Of a DNA stretch of 64,000 nucleotides, positions 43,215-52,603 are shown one piece after another. Position numbers and translations under genes: made by a program. The notes below the pieces were generated by a model, which saw only the letters and a list, made by a program, of their open reading frames with translations, made no database searches and was not told where the DNA came from. Every line of letters begins with the position of its first letter. The first letter of the stretch is position 1. Source of the stretch: Thermalbibacter longus (GTDB taxonomy: Bacteria > Chloroflexota > Chloroflexia > Thermomicrobiales > Thermomicrobiaceae); the NCBI RefSeq assembly GCF_023806485.1, contig NZ_JAMSLR010000010.1:41718-105717 (forward strand), read 5' to 3'.

Positions 43215-44597
43215 ATGGCCCGGCAGCGAACGTCGACGATCGAGCAGGAATTCGTCGAGAGGCATCCATCTTCGCGCGCGCAGTACGAGCGGGCGTTGAA
43301 GGATTTCCCGAGCGGCGTAACGCACGATGTCCGGTATCTCAAGCCGTTTCCTATCTACGTCGAGCGAGCCGCTGGTTGCAAAAAGTGGGATCTCGACGGC
43401 AACGAGTTGATCGACTACACGATGGGACATGGCGCGCTCTTGCTCGGCCATGCCCATCCGCAGATCGTCGAGGCAGTGGCTGCTCAGGTGCGTCGTGGCA
43501 CACACTACGGGGCCGGCCACGAGCTCGAGCTGGAGTGGGCCGAGCGGATCCGCGAATTGAAGCCGTCCTGCGAGCGGGTCAAGTTCACCGCCTCCGGCAC
43601 GGAGGCGACACTCATGGCGATGCGCCTGGCGCGTGCCTACACCGGTCGAGAGAAGATCCTCAAGTTTGCTGGGCATTTCCACGGCTGGCACGACTACGCG
43701 ATCCCGGGGGAGAAGCTGCCGTTCACTCAGGAGGAGTCGCCGGGGATCCCGAGGGCGGTCTTCGAGACGGTGGTGGTAGCGCCGGTCAATGACCTGGACT
43801 TCGTCGACCGGCGTCTGGCCCAGGGTGATGTGGCCGCGGTGATTCTCGAGCCGAGCGGTGCCTCCTGGGCCTCGATCCCGCTGCCGGAAGGCTTCTTGCA
43901 GCGGCTGCGCGAGATCACGCAGCGTCACCAGACCCTGCTGATCTTCGACGAGGTCATTACGGGTTTCCGCTGGTCGCCGGGGGGAGTACAGCGGTTGGCG
44001 GGCGTGACGCCCGACCTTACCACGATGGCGAAGATCGTTGCCGGCGGCTTGCCGGGCGGCGCGCTGGGTGGGCGAGCCGACATCATGGCCCTGCTCGAGT
44101 TCCGCGAGGACGCAGATTGGAACTCTCGACGCCGGGTGAGCCATCCGGGGACGTTCAACGCCAACCCGCTCTCAGCGGCTGCCGGTTGTGCCTGCCTTCA
44201 GCTCATCGCCGACCCGGGCGTGCAGCAGCACGCCGACGCGATGGCCGCGCGGCTGCGCCGTGGCTTCAACCAGGTGCTCGTCCAGCAGGGTGTCCCAGGC
44301 TTCGTCTGGGGCGAGAGTTCGGTATTCCACATCGCGCTCGGGCACACCTGCGCGAATCAGGAGGGCCGCGATATTCGCGTACCGGAGGGTGTGGCCCCGG
44401 AGGTGCTCAAAGCTGGGATGAGCCCCCGGCTGGCGCTCGCCCTCCAGCAAGCGATGATCAACGAGGGTGTCGATCTCTTCCATGGCGGCGGGCTGCTCAG
44501 CGTCGCTCACACGCCTGAGGACATCGATCGGACGATCGACGCGTTCGATCGGTCAATCCGCCGCATGAAGGATGAAGGGTTGCTCGAGCCAGCATAG
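43215..44597 (+). CDS. Class III aminotransferase, glutamate-1-semialdehyde aminomutase-like
   Basis: The 460-aa PLP enzyme resembles HemL: GVTHDVRYLKPFPIYV, TMGHGALLLGHAHPQI, FTASGTEATLMAMRLARA and FDEVITGFR, with the cofactor lysine Lys273 in TMAKIVAGGLPGGALGG. It could be a true aminomutase of haem synthesis, but the neighbours (guanidine-modifying-fold enzyme and deacetylase-fold enzyme) and the divergent C-terminal region suggest an omega-aminotransferase of catabolism. AAGGAGGGA upstream gives a strong ribosome site. Confidence 0.85.
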   Translation: MARQRTSTIEQEFVERHPSSRAQYERALKDFPSGVTHDVRYLKPFPIYVERAAGCKKWDLDGNELIDYTMGHGALLLGHAHPQIVEAVAAQVRRGTHYGAGHELELEWAERIRELKPSCERVKFTASGTEATLMAMRLARAYTGREKILKFAGHFHGWHDYAIPGEKLPFTQEESPGIPRAVFETVVVAPVNDLDFVDRRLAQGDVAAVILEPSGASWASIPLPEGFLQRLREITQRHQTLLIFDEVITGFRWSPGGVQRLAGVTPDLTTMAKIVAGGLPGGALGGRADIMALLEFREDADWNSRRRVSHPGTFNANPLSAAAGCACLQLIADPGVQQHADAMAARLRRGFNQVLVQQGVPGFVWGESSVFHIALGHTCANQEGRDIRVPEGVAPEVLKAGMSPRLALALQQAMINEGVDLFHGGGLLSVAHTPEDIDRTIDAFDRSIRRMKDEGLLEPA

Positions 44598-44614
44598 CGC
44601 GAGCGCGCTATTCG

Positions 44615-44659
44615 GAGAGGCCACCGCAGGGTGCGGTAAGCGGCTCTGCGGTGGCTCTC
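44615..44659 (+). terminator. Large hairpin after the aminotransferase gene
   Basis: GAGAG-G-CCACCGCAG (44615-44629) pairs with CTGCGGTGG-CTCTC (44646-44659), 14 bp with one bulged G and a 16-base loop. A second small hairpin TAGCGC-GAGC-GCGCTA overlaps the stop codon. Only a weak T-tract (GTTTCG) follows, so it may terminate or stabilise the transcript. Confidence 0.5.
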
Positions 44660-44828
44660 GGTTTCGATGGGCCGAGTTCCATTGGTCGCAACCGCCGAGC
44701 CCAGGGACTTCACGTCGACCTGATGGCGTGATTGCAAAAGCAGAACGGCGGTGACGGGTGCCCGGCTTGCCAATCCTCCCGAGTGATGGGAAGATCGGGC
44801 CCGCGAGGCAACGGCAGGGGGAGGGTGA

Positions 44829-45860
44829 ATGAGTAACCGGCCGGACGATGAGATTCGCGCAACCGAGGCGTACTACCACCTTGTGCTCGAGCGGATGCCG
44901 CCCCGAGCGGAGCCCGCGTTCGAGACACCGGAGATGCAACGCCGGGTGTGGGGGCGAAGCTGGGGAGTCCACAACGATGTGGGCCGCCTGCGGCTTTGCG
45001 TGCTACACCGCCCGGGCGAGGAGATGCTGGCTATCGATCCCAGCGGGAAGTACGACGCCACCATCGGCGCCTACATCGACGAAGACGAGCAGTGGTACTG
45101 GCGCGACTCGACGCCGCCCGACCTGCGGCGGATGCAGGAAGAGCACGACGCCCTGGCGGCTGCGCTTCGCGCCGAGGACGTCGAGGTCGTCTACGTCGAT
45201 TGCCCGCCGCGCGATCCCCACGCGGTGTTCACCCGCGATGTCGCGGTCGCGGTAAAGGGCGGCGCCGTGATCGGGCGGATGGGACTAGTTGGCACCCATC
45301 CCCAAGCCGGCCGGCGTGGCGAAGAGGCGTACGTGGCCCGGTTGCTCGCCCAGCTCGGGATGCCGATTCTCCACACGATCCACGGTACCGGCTTGCTGGA
45401 AGGCGGGTCGGTCTGCTGGCTCAACGAATCGACAGTGGCGATCGGAATGTCACAACGACAAAACGAGGCCGGAGCGCGCCAGCTCGAGGCCGTGCTGGCT
45501 GAGCAGGGAGTGCGGCTTATCCGGGTACCGCTGCCGGGCTACGCGTTGCACCTCGACGGTGCCTGCGTCATGGTCGACTACGATAAGGCGCTCGTGAACG
45601 TCACCCGGCTCCCCTACTGGTTCCTGGAAACGCTCGCTGAACTCGGCATCCAGGCGATCCATGTCTGGCCGACGGAAGTCAAGGCGGTCAACTGCCTCGC
45701 AGTACGACCTGGGCGAGTCATCATGCCAGCGGGGTGCCCGCGGACGCGCGAGCGTCTCGAGCAGGCCGGTGTGGAGGCGATCGAGGTACCGTACGACGAG
45801 ATCCTCAAGAACGGTGGCGGTATCCATTGCTCGACCCTGCCGTTGATCCGCGACCCATAG
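44829..45860 (+). CDS. Guanidine-modifying-fold enzyme (DDAH/amidinotransferase family)
   Basis: The 343-aa protein belongs to the penteine fold that attacks the guanidine carbon of arginine-like substrates. Seen are FTRDVAVAV (the early Asp), GTGLLEGGSVCWL, the catalytic His241 in YALHLDGA and the nucleophile Cys334 in GGGIHCSTLPL. It may be a dimethylarginine dimethylaminohydrolase, arginine deiminase-like enzyme or a transferase. It starts a pair with the deacetylase-fold gene 31 bases downstream. Confidence 0.8.
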   Translation: MSNRPDDEIRATEAYYHLVLERMPPRAEPAFETPEMQRRVWGRSWGVHNDVGRLRLCVLHRPGEEMLAIDPSGKYDATIGAYIDEDEQWYWRDSTPPDLRRMQEEHDALAAALRAEDVEVVYVDCPPRDPHAVFTRDVAVAVKGGAVIGRMGLVGTHPQAGRRGEEAYVARLLAQLGMPILHTIHGTGLLEGGSVCWLNESTVAIGMSQRQNEAGARQLEAVLAEQGVRLIRVPLPGYALHLDGACVMVDYDKALVNVTRLPYWFLETLAELGIQAIHVWPTEVKAVNCLAVRPGRVIMPAGCPRTRERLEQAGVEAIEVPYDEILKNGGGIHCSTLPLIRDP

Positions 45861-45891
45861 CTTCCGGTCCGGCACAGGATGGTGCTCCGCG

Positions 45892-47016
45892 ATGACTGTT
45901 GGCCTCGTCTTCAGCGATCGCTACTTGCAGCACGATGTCGGCCCGTACCGTTTGCCTGGATCTGGCCGGCCACTCCCCTTCGTCGAGCTGGTCGATCACC
46001 CCTCGAACTGGCGACTCGTCGCGCGAACCAAGAAACTGCTCGATCTCACCGGGCTCAGCCGGTCACTGGTCCCGATCCCGCCCTACCTGGCCGGCGAAAG
46101 CGATCTGGGACGCGTGCACGCGGCCGACTACATCGCCCGCGTCGAAGCGATCGCCGGGAGCGGCGGCGGAGATGCCGGGCAGGGTGCGCCAGTAGGCCCG
46201 GACTCGTACGAGATCGCCCGCCTGGCTGCCGGCGGGGCGATGGCCGCGGTCGACGCCGTCATGACCGGCACCGTGCGCCACTGCTATGCGCTGATCCGGC
46301 CACCAGGCCATCATGCGGTGCGCGATATCGGCATGGGGTACTGCATCTTCAACAACGTGGCTGTCGCGGCCCGGCACGCCCAGCAGGCATACGGCGTGGA
46401 GCGCGTGTTGATCGTGGACTGGGACGTGCACCACGGAAACGGAACTCAGGATGCCTTCTGGGACGATCCGAGCGTGCTCTTCATCTCGCTCCATCAGGAG
46501 GGACTCTACCCGCCCGATAGCGGCCAGATTCAGGACGTAGGCGCCGGAGCGGGCGAGGGGTTCACGGTCAATATCCCCTTACCGGCGGGTTCGGGAGACG
46601 CTGCGTACCGTTCCGCGTTCCAGCGCCTGATCTTACCCATCGCGCGCAGGTATCGCCCCGAGCTGGTTCTGGTTTCGGTTGGCCAGGATGCGAGCACGGC
46701 CGATCCGTTGGGGAGGATGTGCCTGACGACCGAGGCTTATCGCTGGATGATGCACCAGATCCTGACGCTGGCTGAGGAGGTTGCCGATGGCAGGCTGGTG
46801 GTCGTTCAGGAAGGTGGATATAGCGAGATCTATGGCCCGTATTGCACGCTCGCCGTGTTCGAAGGGCTGACCGGCCAGCGGACAGGAATCGAAGAGCCGC
46901 TGGATCCGGCCCGCCTGGCACGCCGGCCCACCTCCCAAGTTGTCTCGGGAGACCAGGCCGAGGCCATCGCCCAGGTTGTCGCTGTTCAGAACCAGTACTG
47001 GGGTCCACTAGAATAA
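45892..47016 (+). CDS. Histone deacetylase-fold amidohydrolase, acetylpolyamine-type
   Basis: The 374-aa zinc hydrolase shows IRPPGHHAVRDIGMGYCIFNN, DWDVHHGNGTQDAFWDDP and SLHQEGLYPPDSG, standard for the HDAC/AcuC/acetylpolyamine amidohydrolase family. Bacterial members deacetylate acetylated polyamines or small molecules. The usual SAGFDAH block reads SVGQDASTADPLG, with the metal Asp kept. It follows the guanidine-modifying-fold gene and may act in the same pathway. Confidence 0.88.
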   Translation: MTVGLVFSDRYLQHDVGPYRLPGSGRPLPFVELVDHPSNWRLVARTKKLLDLTGLSRSLVPIPPYLAGESDLGRVHAADYIARVEAIAGSGGGDAGQGAPVGPDSYEIARLAAGGAMAAVDAVMTGTVRHCYALIRPPGHHAVRDIGMGYCIFNNVAVAARHAQQAYGVERVLIVDWDVHHGNGTQDAFWDDPSVLFISLHQEGLYPPDSGQIQDVGAGAGEGFTVNIPLPAGSGDAAYRSAFQRLILPIARRYRPELVLVSVGQDASTADPLGRMCLTTEAYRWMMHQILTLAEEVADGRLVVVQEGGYSEIYGPYCTLAVFEGLTGQRTGIEEPLDPARLARRPTSQVVSGDQAEAIAQVVAVQNQYWGPLE

Positions 47017-47103
47017 ACCCACCCGGCGTCGTAGAGTGTGAGACGGAAGGTTGTCCAGGACGGTTTTCGCGCTCGGTTCGAGAGCCTGGAAGAGGCATCC
47101 CGT

Positions 47104-47544
47104 ATGGAACGCGATGCGCAGTCCGCTTCGCTCAGCCAGTCGTGCCAATGGTGCCGGGCACCGCTCGCGGATGGCCTGGAGCGGTGCCCAGCGTGCGGCG
47201 CAATGGTCCCCAGGCCGGGTAGCAACTTGACCACCGATGGGGATGATCCCACGCTGCTTGCGCTCATCGAACCACCGGAGCTGCCGGCCGTCGATCCTAC
47301 CTCAGCCGATCAGGCCGGTGTCGAAGCTGACCCGCTGCTTACCAGCCTGCTGACAGTCGCCATCGCCGCCGTCGCTGGTGGCGTGATTGGCTGGTTCCTC
47401 CTGCCGGCGCCGCTAGCAAGGGCATTTCAGGCCTTCCTGGCCCTGCCCACCCAGCCGTCTGATGTCACCCGGCTGGGCTTGTTTCTGGGCCTGCTCGCTG
47501 GCCTGTTCATAGGCACGCTCTACCGGCTGGTTGCGCGCAGATGA
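47104..47544 (+). CDS. Zinc-ribbon membrane protein
   Basis: The 146-aa protein has an N-terminal zinc ribbon (CQWCRAPL and CPACGAMV, about residues 14-35), an acidic linker, and two membrane spans (LLTVAIAAVAGGVIGWFLL and LGLFLGLLAGLFIGTLY). Function unknown. GAAGAGG precedes the ATG at 47104; the frame is open from a GTG at 47038. Confidence 0.65.
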   Translation: MERDAQSASLSQSCQWCRAPLADGLERCPACGAMVPRPGSNLTTDGDDPTLLALIEPPELPAVDPTSADQAGVEADPLLTSLLTVAIAAVAGGVIGWFLLPAPLARAFQAFLALPTQPSDVTRLGLFLGLLAGLFIGTLYRLVARR

Positions 47545-47611
47545 TCCTGAGTGGGACGCGCCGTGGGGAGGTTCAGACCTGGCCGTACCCAGTCGACCAC
47601 GCGCTGAAGAG

Positions 47612-48112
47612 CTACGGCGCATCGGTGAGCAGCAGCACAATGGCTGTGCCGCCCTCCTGCTGGTTGACTTGAACAGTAAGGGCCGCTTCACCGCGCTCGG
47701 CCACCACGGTGTTCGCGTCGGCGCGGCGTTCCTCCCATCCCAACGCGCGGAGTGCTCCGCGGTAGAACGCGACTACTTGCTCAGGTGAATCGTCCGTGCG
47801 GAATACCATCATGCCGGCGTTCTCAACCTGCGACGGAAAGGGTTCGAACCGTACCCGGCTCGATTCCGGATACGCCGGGATCTGGCTGTTTTGCCACTCT
47901 TCGATCATCTGGAGATCATTGATCGTGACCTTCGCGGGATCGGGCGCCGGCCCGGCGACGCGAGTCGGAGTGCCGGCTTGCTCCGTGGAGTTTGACTGGC
48001 CCGTCTCCGTTGCCTGGTTGTCGCTCGCTCCGCCGCGACTGCATCCCGCGATGACGGCGCTGATCAGTAACAGCGTTGCCACCAGTCGAGACAGGTTCCA
48101 GAGGCCGCGCAT
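47612..48112 (-). CDS. Predicted lipoprotein
   Basis: The 166-aa protein has a lipoprotein signal with lipobox SAVIAGC and lipidated Cys24, then a Ser/Thr/Gln linker and a compact domain with DDSPEQVVAFYRGALRALGW and a final TAIVLLLTD strand. That pattern is common in small lipoproteins with a helix-and-sheet domain of unknown role. Confidence 0.8.
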   Translation of the reverse strand: MRGLWNLSRLVATLLLISAVIAGCSRGGASDNQATETGQSNSTEQAGTPTRVAGPAPDPAKVTINDLQMIEEWQNSQIPAYPESSRVRFEPFPSQVENAGMMVFRTDDSPEQVVAFYRGALRALGWEERRADANTVVAERGEAALTVQVNQQEGGTAIVLLLTDAP

Positions 48113-48262
48113 CTAGCCGATCCCTTCCCGCTGCGACTCCCCTCCGAACGCCAGCCGGTCGGCAATTCTACCAGCCTCGGCGGACGGCGGGCGCAGTGGA
48201 AGCAAGCGGGCCAGTCGAAGAGTTCTCGTCAAAGTAGGGCGCAGCGTTGGATAACGAAGAGA

Positions 48263-49213
48263 TCAGATGTTGCTGGCCACCGTGGGCGGCTGCGGCGGCT
48301 CGGCGAGCAAGCTCTCGATCGCAGCCAGCAGTGCTCGTGGTGGATCTGTGGTAACGAGGAGCAAGCTGGACATCAACCAGAGCGTGCGGAGATACTCGCG
48401 TGCCTGGTCATCGGGTGGGACGAGGCGGTTGCGACAGTCAGTGAGCAGATCGGCCGCCGCTGCGGCAAGCCTGGGCAGTGGCCCGGGGTGACCATCCACC
48501 ATGTCGAGGATAGAATGCGCGCAAACGTGCAGGGCGTCTAAGAGCTCGAGCCGGCTGGGCATGGCGGCTAGCGCCGTCAGCAGCATATCGGCCGTCGAGA
48601 GAATCTCACCGATCGTTGCCTGCAGGTTCGGCTGGTGATTCACCGGGGACTCTTTTGAGCCGTCACGGCCACTTCCGTTGCCGCTCAGCCACCCGCTGGC
48701 CGCGTGGCTCGTGCCGGCTCCAGCCGATAGGCGGCCGGTAATCTTGAGCACCGGACTCCCTCGGTGCGCCTCGAGGGCACCGGTCGTAACGGATTGCTCG
48801 TAGCTATCGAGCGCGATCAGGCGGTCCGGCTGCCAGCGTTCGATCAACTGGCTGAGGCCGCGCGCATGTTCCAGCATAGGAGCTACCGGCGAGCCGGTGA
48901 CAAACGACGCTACCGCGCGTTCGAGGTCGAGCACGAGCGCCTGGACGTACGGCGCCAGCAAGACTCGTCCCTCGCTCCCTCGGACCAGGTCGATCGCGCT
49001 TTCCACCATCTGGATCATCTCGGCGAGCTGCAGCGCGTTGGTCAGCCCACCGGCTTCGACGATCTGCTGCAGTGCCTGGTCAGCCGCATCGAGGAGCTGT
49101 GGATCAGGGCGGGGCAGGGCCAGCTCGGCGACCCCCTGCTTGACCGTTGCGAGCGCGGTGCCCAGCGAGTGCTCATCCACCGTCCCGATGAGATGGGACA
49201 TCAATCGCTGCAC
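48263..49213 (-). CDS. Unknown helical protein
   Basis: The 316-aa protein is not recognised. Two helix-rich halves (about 1-150 and 205-316) are joined by a Gly/Ser/His linker (SAGAGTSHAASGWLSGNGSG). The first half has LAEMIQMVESAIDLV and a LERAV region; the second has LELLDALHVCAHSILDMVDGH and LRTLWLMSSLLLV. No signal peptide or catalytic motif is evident. Confidence 0.55.
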   Translation of the reverse strand: MQRLMSHLIGTVDEHSLGTALATVKQGVAELALPRPDPQLLDAADQALQQIVEAGGLTNALQLAEMIQMVESAIDLVRGSEGRVLLAPYVQALVLDLERAVASFVTGSPVAPMLEHARGLSQLIERWQPDRLIALDSYEQSVTTGALEAHRGSPVLKITGRLSAGAGTSHAASGWLSGNGSGRDGSKESPVNHQPNLQATIGEILSTADMLLTALAAMPSRLELLDALHVCAHSILDMVDGHPGPLPRLAAAAADLLTDCRNRLVPPDDQAREYLRTLWLMSSLLLVTTDPPRALLAAIESLLAEPPQPPTVASNI

Positions 49214-49541
49214 CGTTCCGCACCTCCCCGATCTCGCCCTTGATCATCCCACCTCGAGAAGGACGGTAGGCAATCGCTTCCCTTTGCAGATAGTCGACAG
49301 GTCGAGAGATCCGGCCATAGGAGATTGGTACGTACCGCGCCTGGCTAGTAGTCAGCCTGCGATCGGGCCGTCGAGGGGACGTCACCGCAGCGTGTGCGCG
49401 GCACCAGTCTGGTCCGCGATGCGCGAACCGGTGGAGGCATGCCTTGCCCGGCACCCGGACCGAGCCTATACTGCGGCCAGCGGCGCGGCTCGTGGGCCGG
49501 GCTTGCATGACTGTGCGGTTCGGAAAGCCGGGAGGACCGGA
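49214..49541. other. Divergent intergenic region, no gene recognised
   Basis: About 330 bases separate the unknown helical gene from the acyl-CoA dehydrogenase. The acyl-CoA dehydrogenase frame is open through this region, but its upstream part has no family similarity. No clear promoter pair was found. Confidence 0.4.
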
Positions 49542-50753
49542 ATGGACTTCGAACTGACCCCTGAGCAGATCCAGGTGCGCGACATGGTGCGCGAATTCGC
49601 CCAGCGTGAGGTGGCTCCGCATATCCGCGATTGGGATGCCAAGGGCGAGTACCACCCCGAAGTCTTCCGCAAGATGGGCGAACTCGGCATTCTGGGCCTG
49701 CCAATCCCCGAGCGTTATGGTGGGGGCGGTTTCGACTACGTCAGCCTGGCGCTGGCCTGCGAAGAACTGGAGGCGGTCGACACCTTCCTCCGGGTGGTCA
49801 TCAGCGTTCACGTCGGGCTGAACAGCCTCACACTGCTCCAGTGGGGTACCGAGGAGCAGAAGCAGCGCTGGCTGGTGCCCCAGGCCAGAGGAGAGAAGCT
49901 CGCCACCTTCGCCCTGACCGAACCAGGGGCAGGTTCCGATGCCGGAAACATCCAGACCCGGGCCGTGAGGGACGGCGATTCGTACGTTCTGAACGGCGAG
50001 AAGATGTGGATTTCGCTCGCGAACACGGCTGATCACTTCCTGGTCTTCGCTACCCTCGATCCCTCACAGAAGCATCGTGGCTTGGCTGCCTTCATGCTCG
50101 AAAGGGGCATGGAAGGGCTTACGACCGGCTCGATCCACGGCAAGCTCGGCATCCGGGCTGGCGATACCGGTTGGATCTCGATGCAGAACGTGCGGGTACC
50201 GGCCGAGAACATGATCGGGGAGCCTGGCGAGGGCTTCAAGATCGCTATGAGCGCGATCGATCAGGGGCGCTTCACCGTGGCGGCCGGTGCCTGTGGCCTG
50301 ATCCGGGCCTGCCTAGAGGCCAGCATCAAGTACTGCCACGAGCGGCAGGCGTTCGGACAGGAGATCGGACGGTTCCAGCTCGTGCAGCAGATGATCGCGA
50401 AGATGGTGAAGGGGTACGAGACGTCCCGGCTGCTCGTCTTCCGCGCGGCCGAGCTGAAGAACCGCGGCATCCGCAACACGCGCGAGACCTCGCTAGCCAA
50501 GTGGGTTGCCTGCGACGCCGCGTTCGAGGCGGCGAACGATGCGGTCCAGATCCACGGGGCCTATGGCTTCTCCAACGAGTACCCGGTGGAGCGCTATTTG
50601 CGGAATTCTCGCGGCGCGGTGATCTACGAAGGCACGCGGGAGATTCACCAGGTCCTGCAGGCCGAGTACGCGCTCGGCTATCGCGTGGACCGGCCGTTGC
50701 GCTGCCCGCAGCCGCCGGCTCAAGCCTTCGAGGAGCAGGAGGCACGGGCCTGA
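49542..50753 (+). CDS. Acyl-CoA dehydrogenase
   Basis: The 403-aa FAD enzyme oxidises acyl-CoA to enoyl-CoA and passes electrons to ETF. It begins MDFELTPEQIQVRDMVREFA and has FALTEPGAGSDAGNIQT, GEKMWIS, RQAFGQEIGRFQLVQ and the catalytic base Glu363 in IYEGTREIHQ. That position is typical of short/medium-chain enzymes. GGGAGGACC upstream fixes the start. Together with the ETF genes downstream it forms a complete electron route. Confidence 0.95.
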   Translation: MDFELTPEQIQVRDMVREFAQREVAPHIRDWDAKGEYHPEVFRKMGELGILGLPIPERYGGGGFDYVSLALACEELEAVDTFLRVVISVHVGLNSLTLLQWGTEEQKQRWLVPQARGEKLATFALTEPGAGSDAGNIQTRAVRDGDSYVLNGEKMWISLANTADHFLVFATLDPSQKHRGLAAFMLERGMEGLTTGSIHGKLGIRAGDTGWISMQNVRVPAENMIGEPGEGFKIAMSAIDQGRFTVAAGACGLIRACLEASIKYCHERQAFGQEIGRFQLVQQMIAKMVKGYETSRLLVFRAAELKNRGIRNTRETSLAKWVACDAAFEAANDAVQIHGAYGFSNEYPVERYLRNSRGAVIYEGTREIHQVLQAEYALGYRVDRPLRCPQPPAQAFEEQEARA

Positions 50754-50904
50754 GTTGCTTGCAAGAATCGCGTTCTGCTCTGCTGGCAGGCGAGGGAAGG
50801 TGCCTGGGCGGTACGCTGAACGCCGCCAGTTTCGCTCCTCGTCTTACGCTGTTGAATCGTGCTGGACCGGAGATCCGCCGCGGAGCACATGAAAGGGGAG
50901 GCCG

Positions 50905-51678
50905 ATGCCGATCCAGGTGGCGCAGGAAGACAGGGTTGCCCTGGTTACGGTCGACCGCCCAGAGCGGCTGAACGCGCTGAACACCCAGTCGCTTCAGGAG
51001 TTGCTCGCTACCTTCGAGCGGCTGGCAAGCGACTCGTCGGTGCGGGCGATCATTGTAACCGGTGCTGGCGATCGTGCGTTCATCGCCGGGGCCGACATCG
51101 CGGAGATGAAGGACAAGAGCCCGTCAGAGGCCCTGGCCTTCGCGAGGCTGGGCCAGGCCGTCTGCTCGGCCATCGAGGCTGCGCCTCAGCCGGTCATCGC
51201 CGCGATCAACGGCTACGCGCTGGGCGGAGGCTGCGAGATCGCGCTCGCTTGCGACATCCGGCTGGCCAGCGAGACAGCCGTGCTAGGCCAGCCCGAGGTC
51301 GCGCTAGGGGTTCCGCCCGGCTGGGGTGGGACCCAAAGGTTGCCACGCGTGATCGGCCCAGGTCTGGCTCGTGAGCTCATCTACACCGGACGGCGGGTCA
51401 GGGCCGAGGAAGCGCTGCGCATCGGGCTCGTGAACGCTGTCTACCCGCCGGCCGAGCTGCTGGAGCGCGCTCGGGCATTGGCAGCGGAAATCGCGCGCAA
51501 CGCGCCGTTGGCGGTCCGGTTGAGCAAGGAGGCGATCCGGAGGGGTCTGGATGTCGACCTCGCGGCGGGCCTCGCGCTCGAGGCGCAGGCGTTCGCCCTC
51601 GCCTTCAGCACCGCCGACCAGCGCGAAGGAATGAGCGCCTTTCTCGAGAAGCGCTCGCCGGAGTTCCGCGGTGCATGA
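50905..51678 (+). CDS. Enoyl-CoA hydratase/isomerase-family protein
   Basis: The 257-aa crotonase-fold enzyme hydrates enoyl-CoA. Both catalytic glutamates are present: Glu111 in GGGCEIALACD and Glu131 in GQPEVALGVPPGWGGTQRL. The oxyanion-hole residues lie in FIAGADIAEM. It follows the acyl-CoA dehydrogenase and leads to the next beta-oxidation step. Confidence 0.93.
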   Translation: MPIQVAQEDRVALVTVDRPERLNALNTQSLQELLATFERLASDSSVRAIIVTGAGDRAFIAGADIAEMKDKSPSEALAFARLGQAVCSAIEAAPQPVIAAINGYALGGGCEIALACDIRLASETAVLGQPEVALGVPPGWGGTQRLPRVIGPGLARELIYTGRRVRAEEALRIGLVNAVYPPAELLERARALAAEIARNAPLAVRLSKEAIRRGLDVDLAAGLALEAQAFALAFSTADQREGMSAFLEKRSPEFRGA

Positions 51679-51806
51679 CAGCGTGGGTAACCTGGTTCGG
51701 CGCCGGGGTCTCCTCTTTTCGATCGGTGTCCCCGGCATTCGGCAGTGGTGCTCTGCCACACTTACTGGAGATGAACGCTGAGCGTGGGTAGGAGTGGAGC
51801 GTTGAG

Positions 51807-52571
51807 GTGAAGATCGCGGTGCTGGTGAAACAGGTACCGGACCCGAACGCGATCCGGTACGACCGGCGACTGGGTGACCTGGTCCCGGGCACGCCGCAGG
51901 CGACCAATGAGTACGATCTGTACGCCGTGGAAGCAGCCCTGCGGCTCAAGGAGCAGCTCGGCACGGGCGAGGTGGTCGTCGCGAGCGTCGGCCCCGCGCG
52001 AGAGACACTCAACCGCTGTCTGGCGATGGGAGCTGACCGCGCGGTGGCAATCGAGGGCCCGAGCTTGCCAGGCGACAGCCTGGTCACCGCCACTGTGCTA
52101 GCGGCCTGGCTGCGGCGGGAGGCACCGGATCTGATCTGGGCGGGGCAGGAAACGAGCGATGCCGGCACCGGTAACGTCGGCCCGCAAGTAGCAGCCTTGC
52201 TCGACATCCCTCTCGTGAGCAATGTGGTCGGCTGGGAGTATCGCGACGGCGTTCTCACGCTGGAGCGCGAGATCGAGGACGGGCACCAGTTCCAGCAGGT
52301 GCGCCCACCCGCACTCCTCTGCGCCCTCTCGGCGCTCGATGAGCCACGGCTGCCAACGCTGCGCGGAATCATGGAGGCGCGCCGGAAGCCCAGCGACCGC
52401 ATCTCGCCCGCCGATCTGGGTGTCTCTGACGACGAGCTAGCCCCCGTCGTTTCCTGGGAGGGTCTCTTCGTGGAGGAGGAGTCGGCGACCGGTGTGGTAT
52501 TGCAGGACGTGGATCCAGACCAGGCGGTCGAGCAGTTGATCGCGTTTCTGCAGGAGCGCCGGCTGATCTAG
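51807..52571 (+). CDS. etfB: Electron transfer flavoprotein beta subunit
   Basis: The 254-aa subunit binds AMP and helps bind FAD. It starts MKIAVLVKQVPDPNA and has NEYDLYAVEAALRLKE, the ETSDAGTGNVGPQVAALL recognition block and PALLCALSAL. The GTG start is shortly after GGAGTGGAG. It sits just before etfA. Confidence 0.95.
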   Translation: MKIAVLVKQVPDPNAIRYDRRLGDLVPGTPQATNEYDLYAVEAALRLKEQLGTGEVVVASVGPARETLNRCLAMGADRAVAIEGPSLPGDSLVTATVLAAWLRREAPDLIWAGQETSDAGTGNVGPQVAALLDIPLVSNVVGWEYRDGVLTLEREIEDGHQFQQVRPPALLCALSALDEPRLPTLRGIMEARRKPSDRISPADLGVSDDELAPVVSWEGLFVEEESATGVVLQDVDPDQAVEQLIAFLQERRLI

Positions 52572-52603
52572 CTCAGTAGTGCACGATCGGAAGGATACAG
52601 GCG

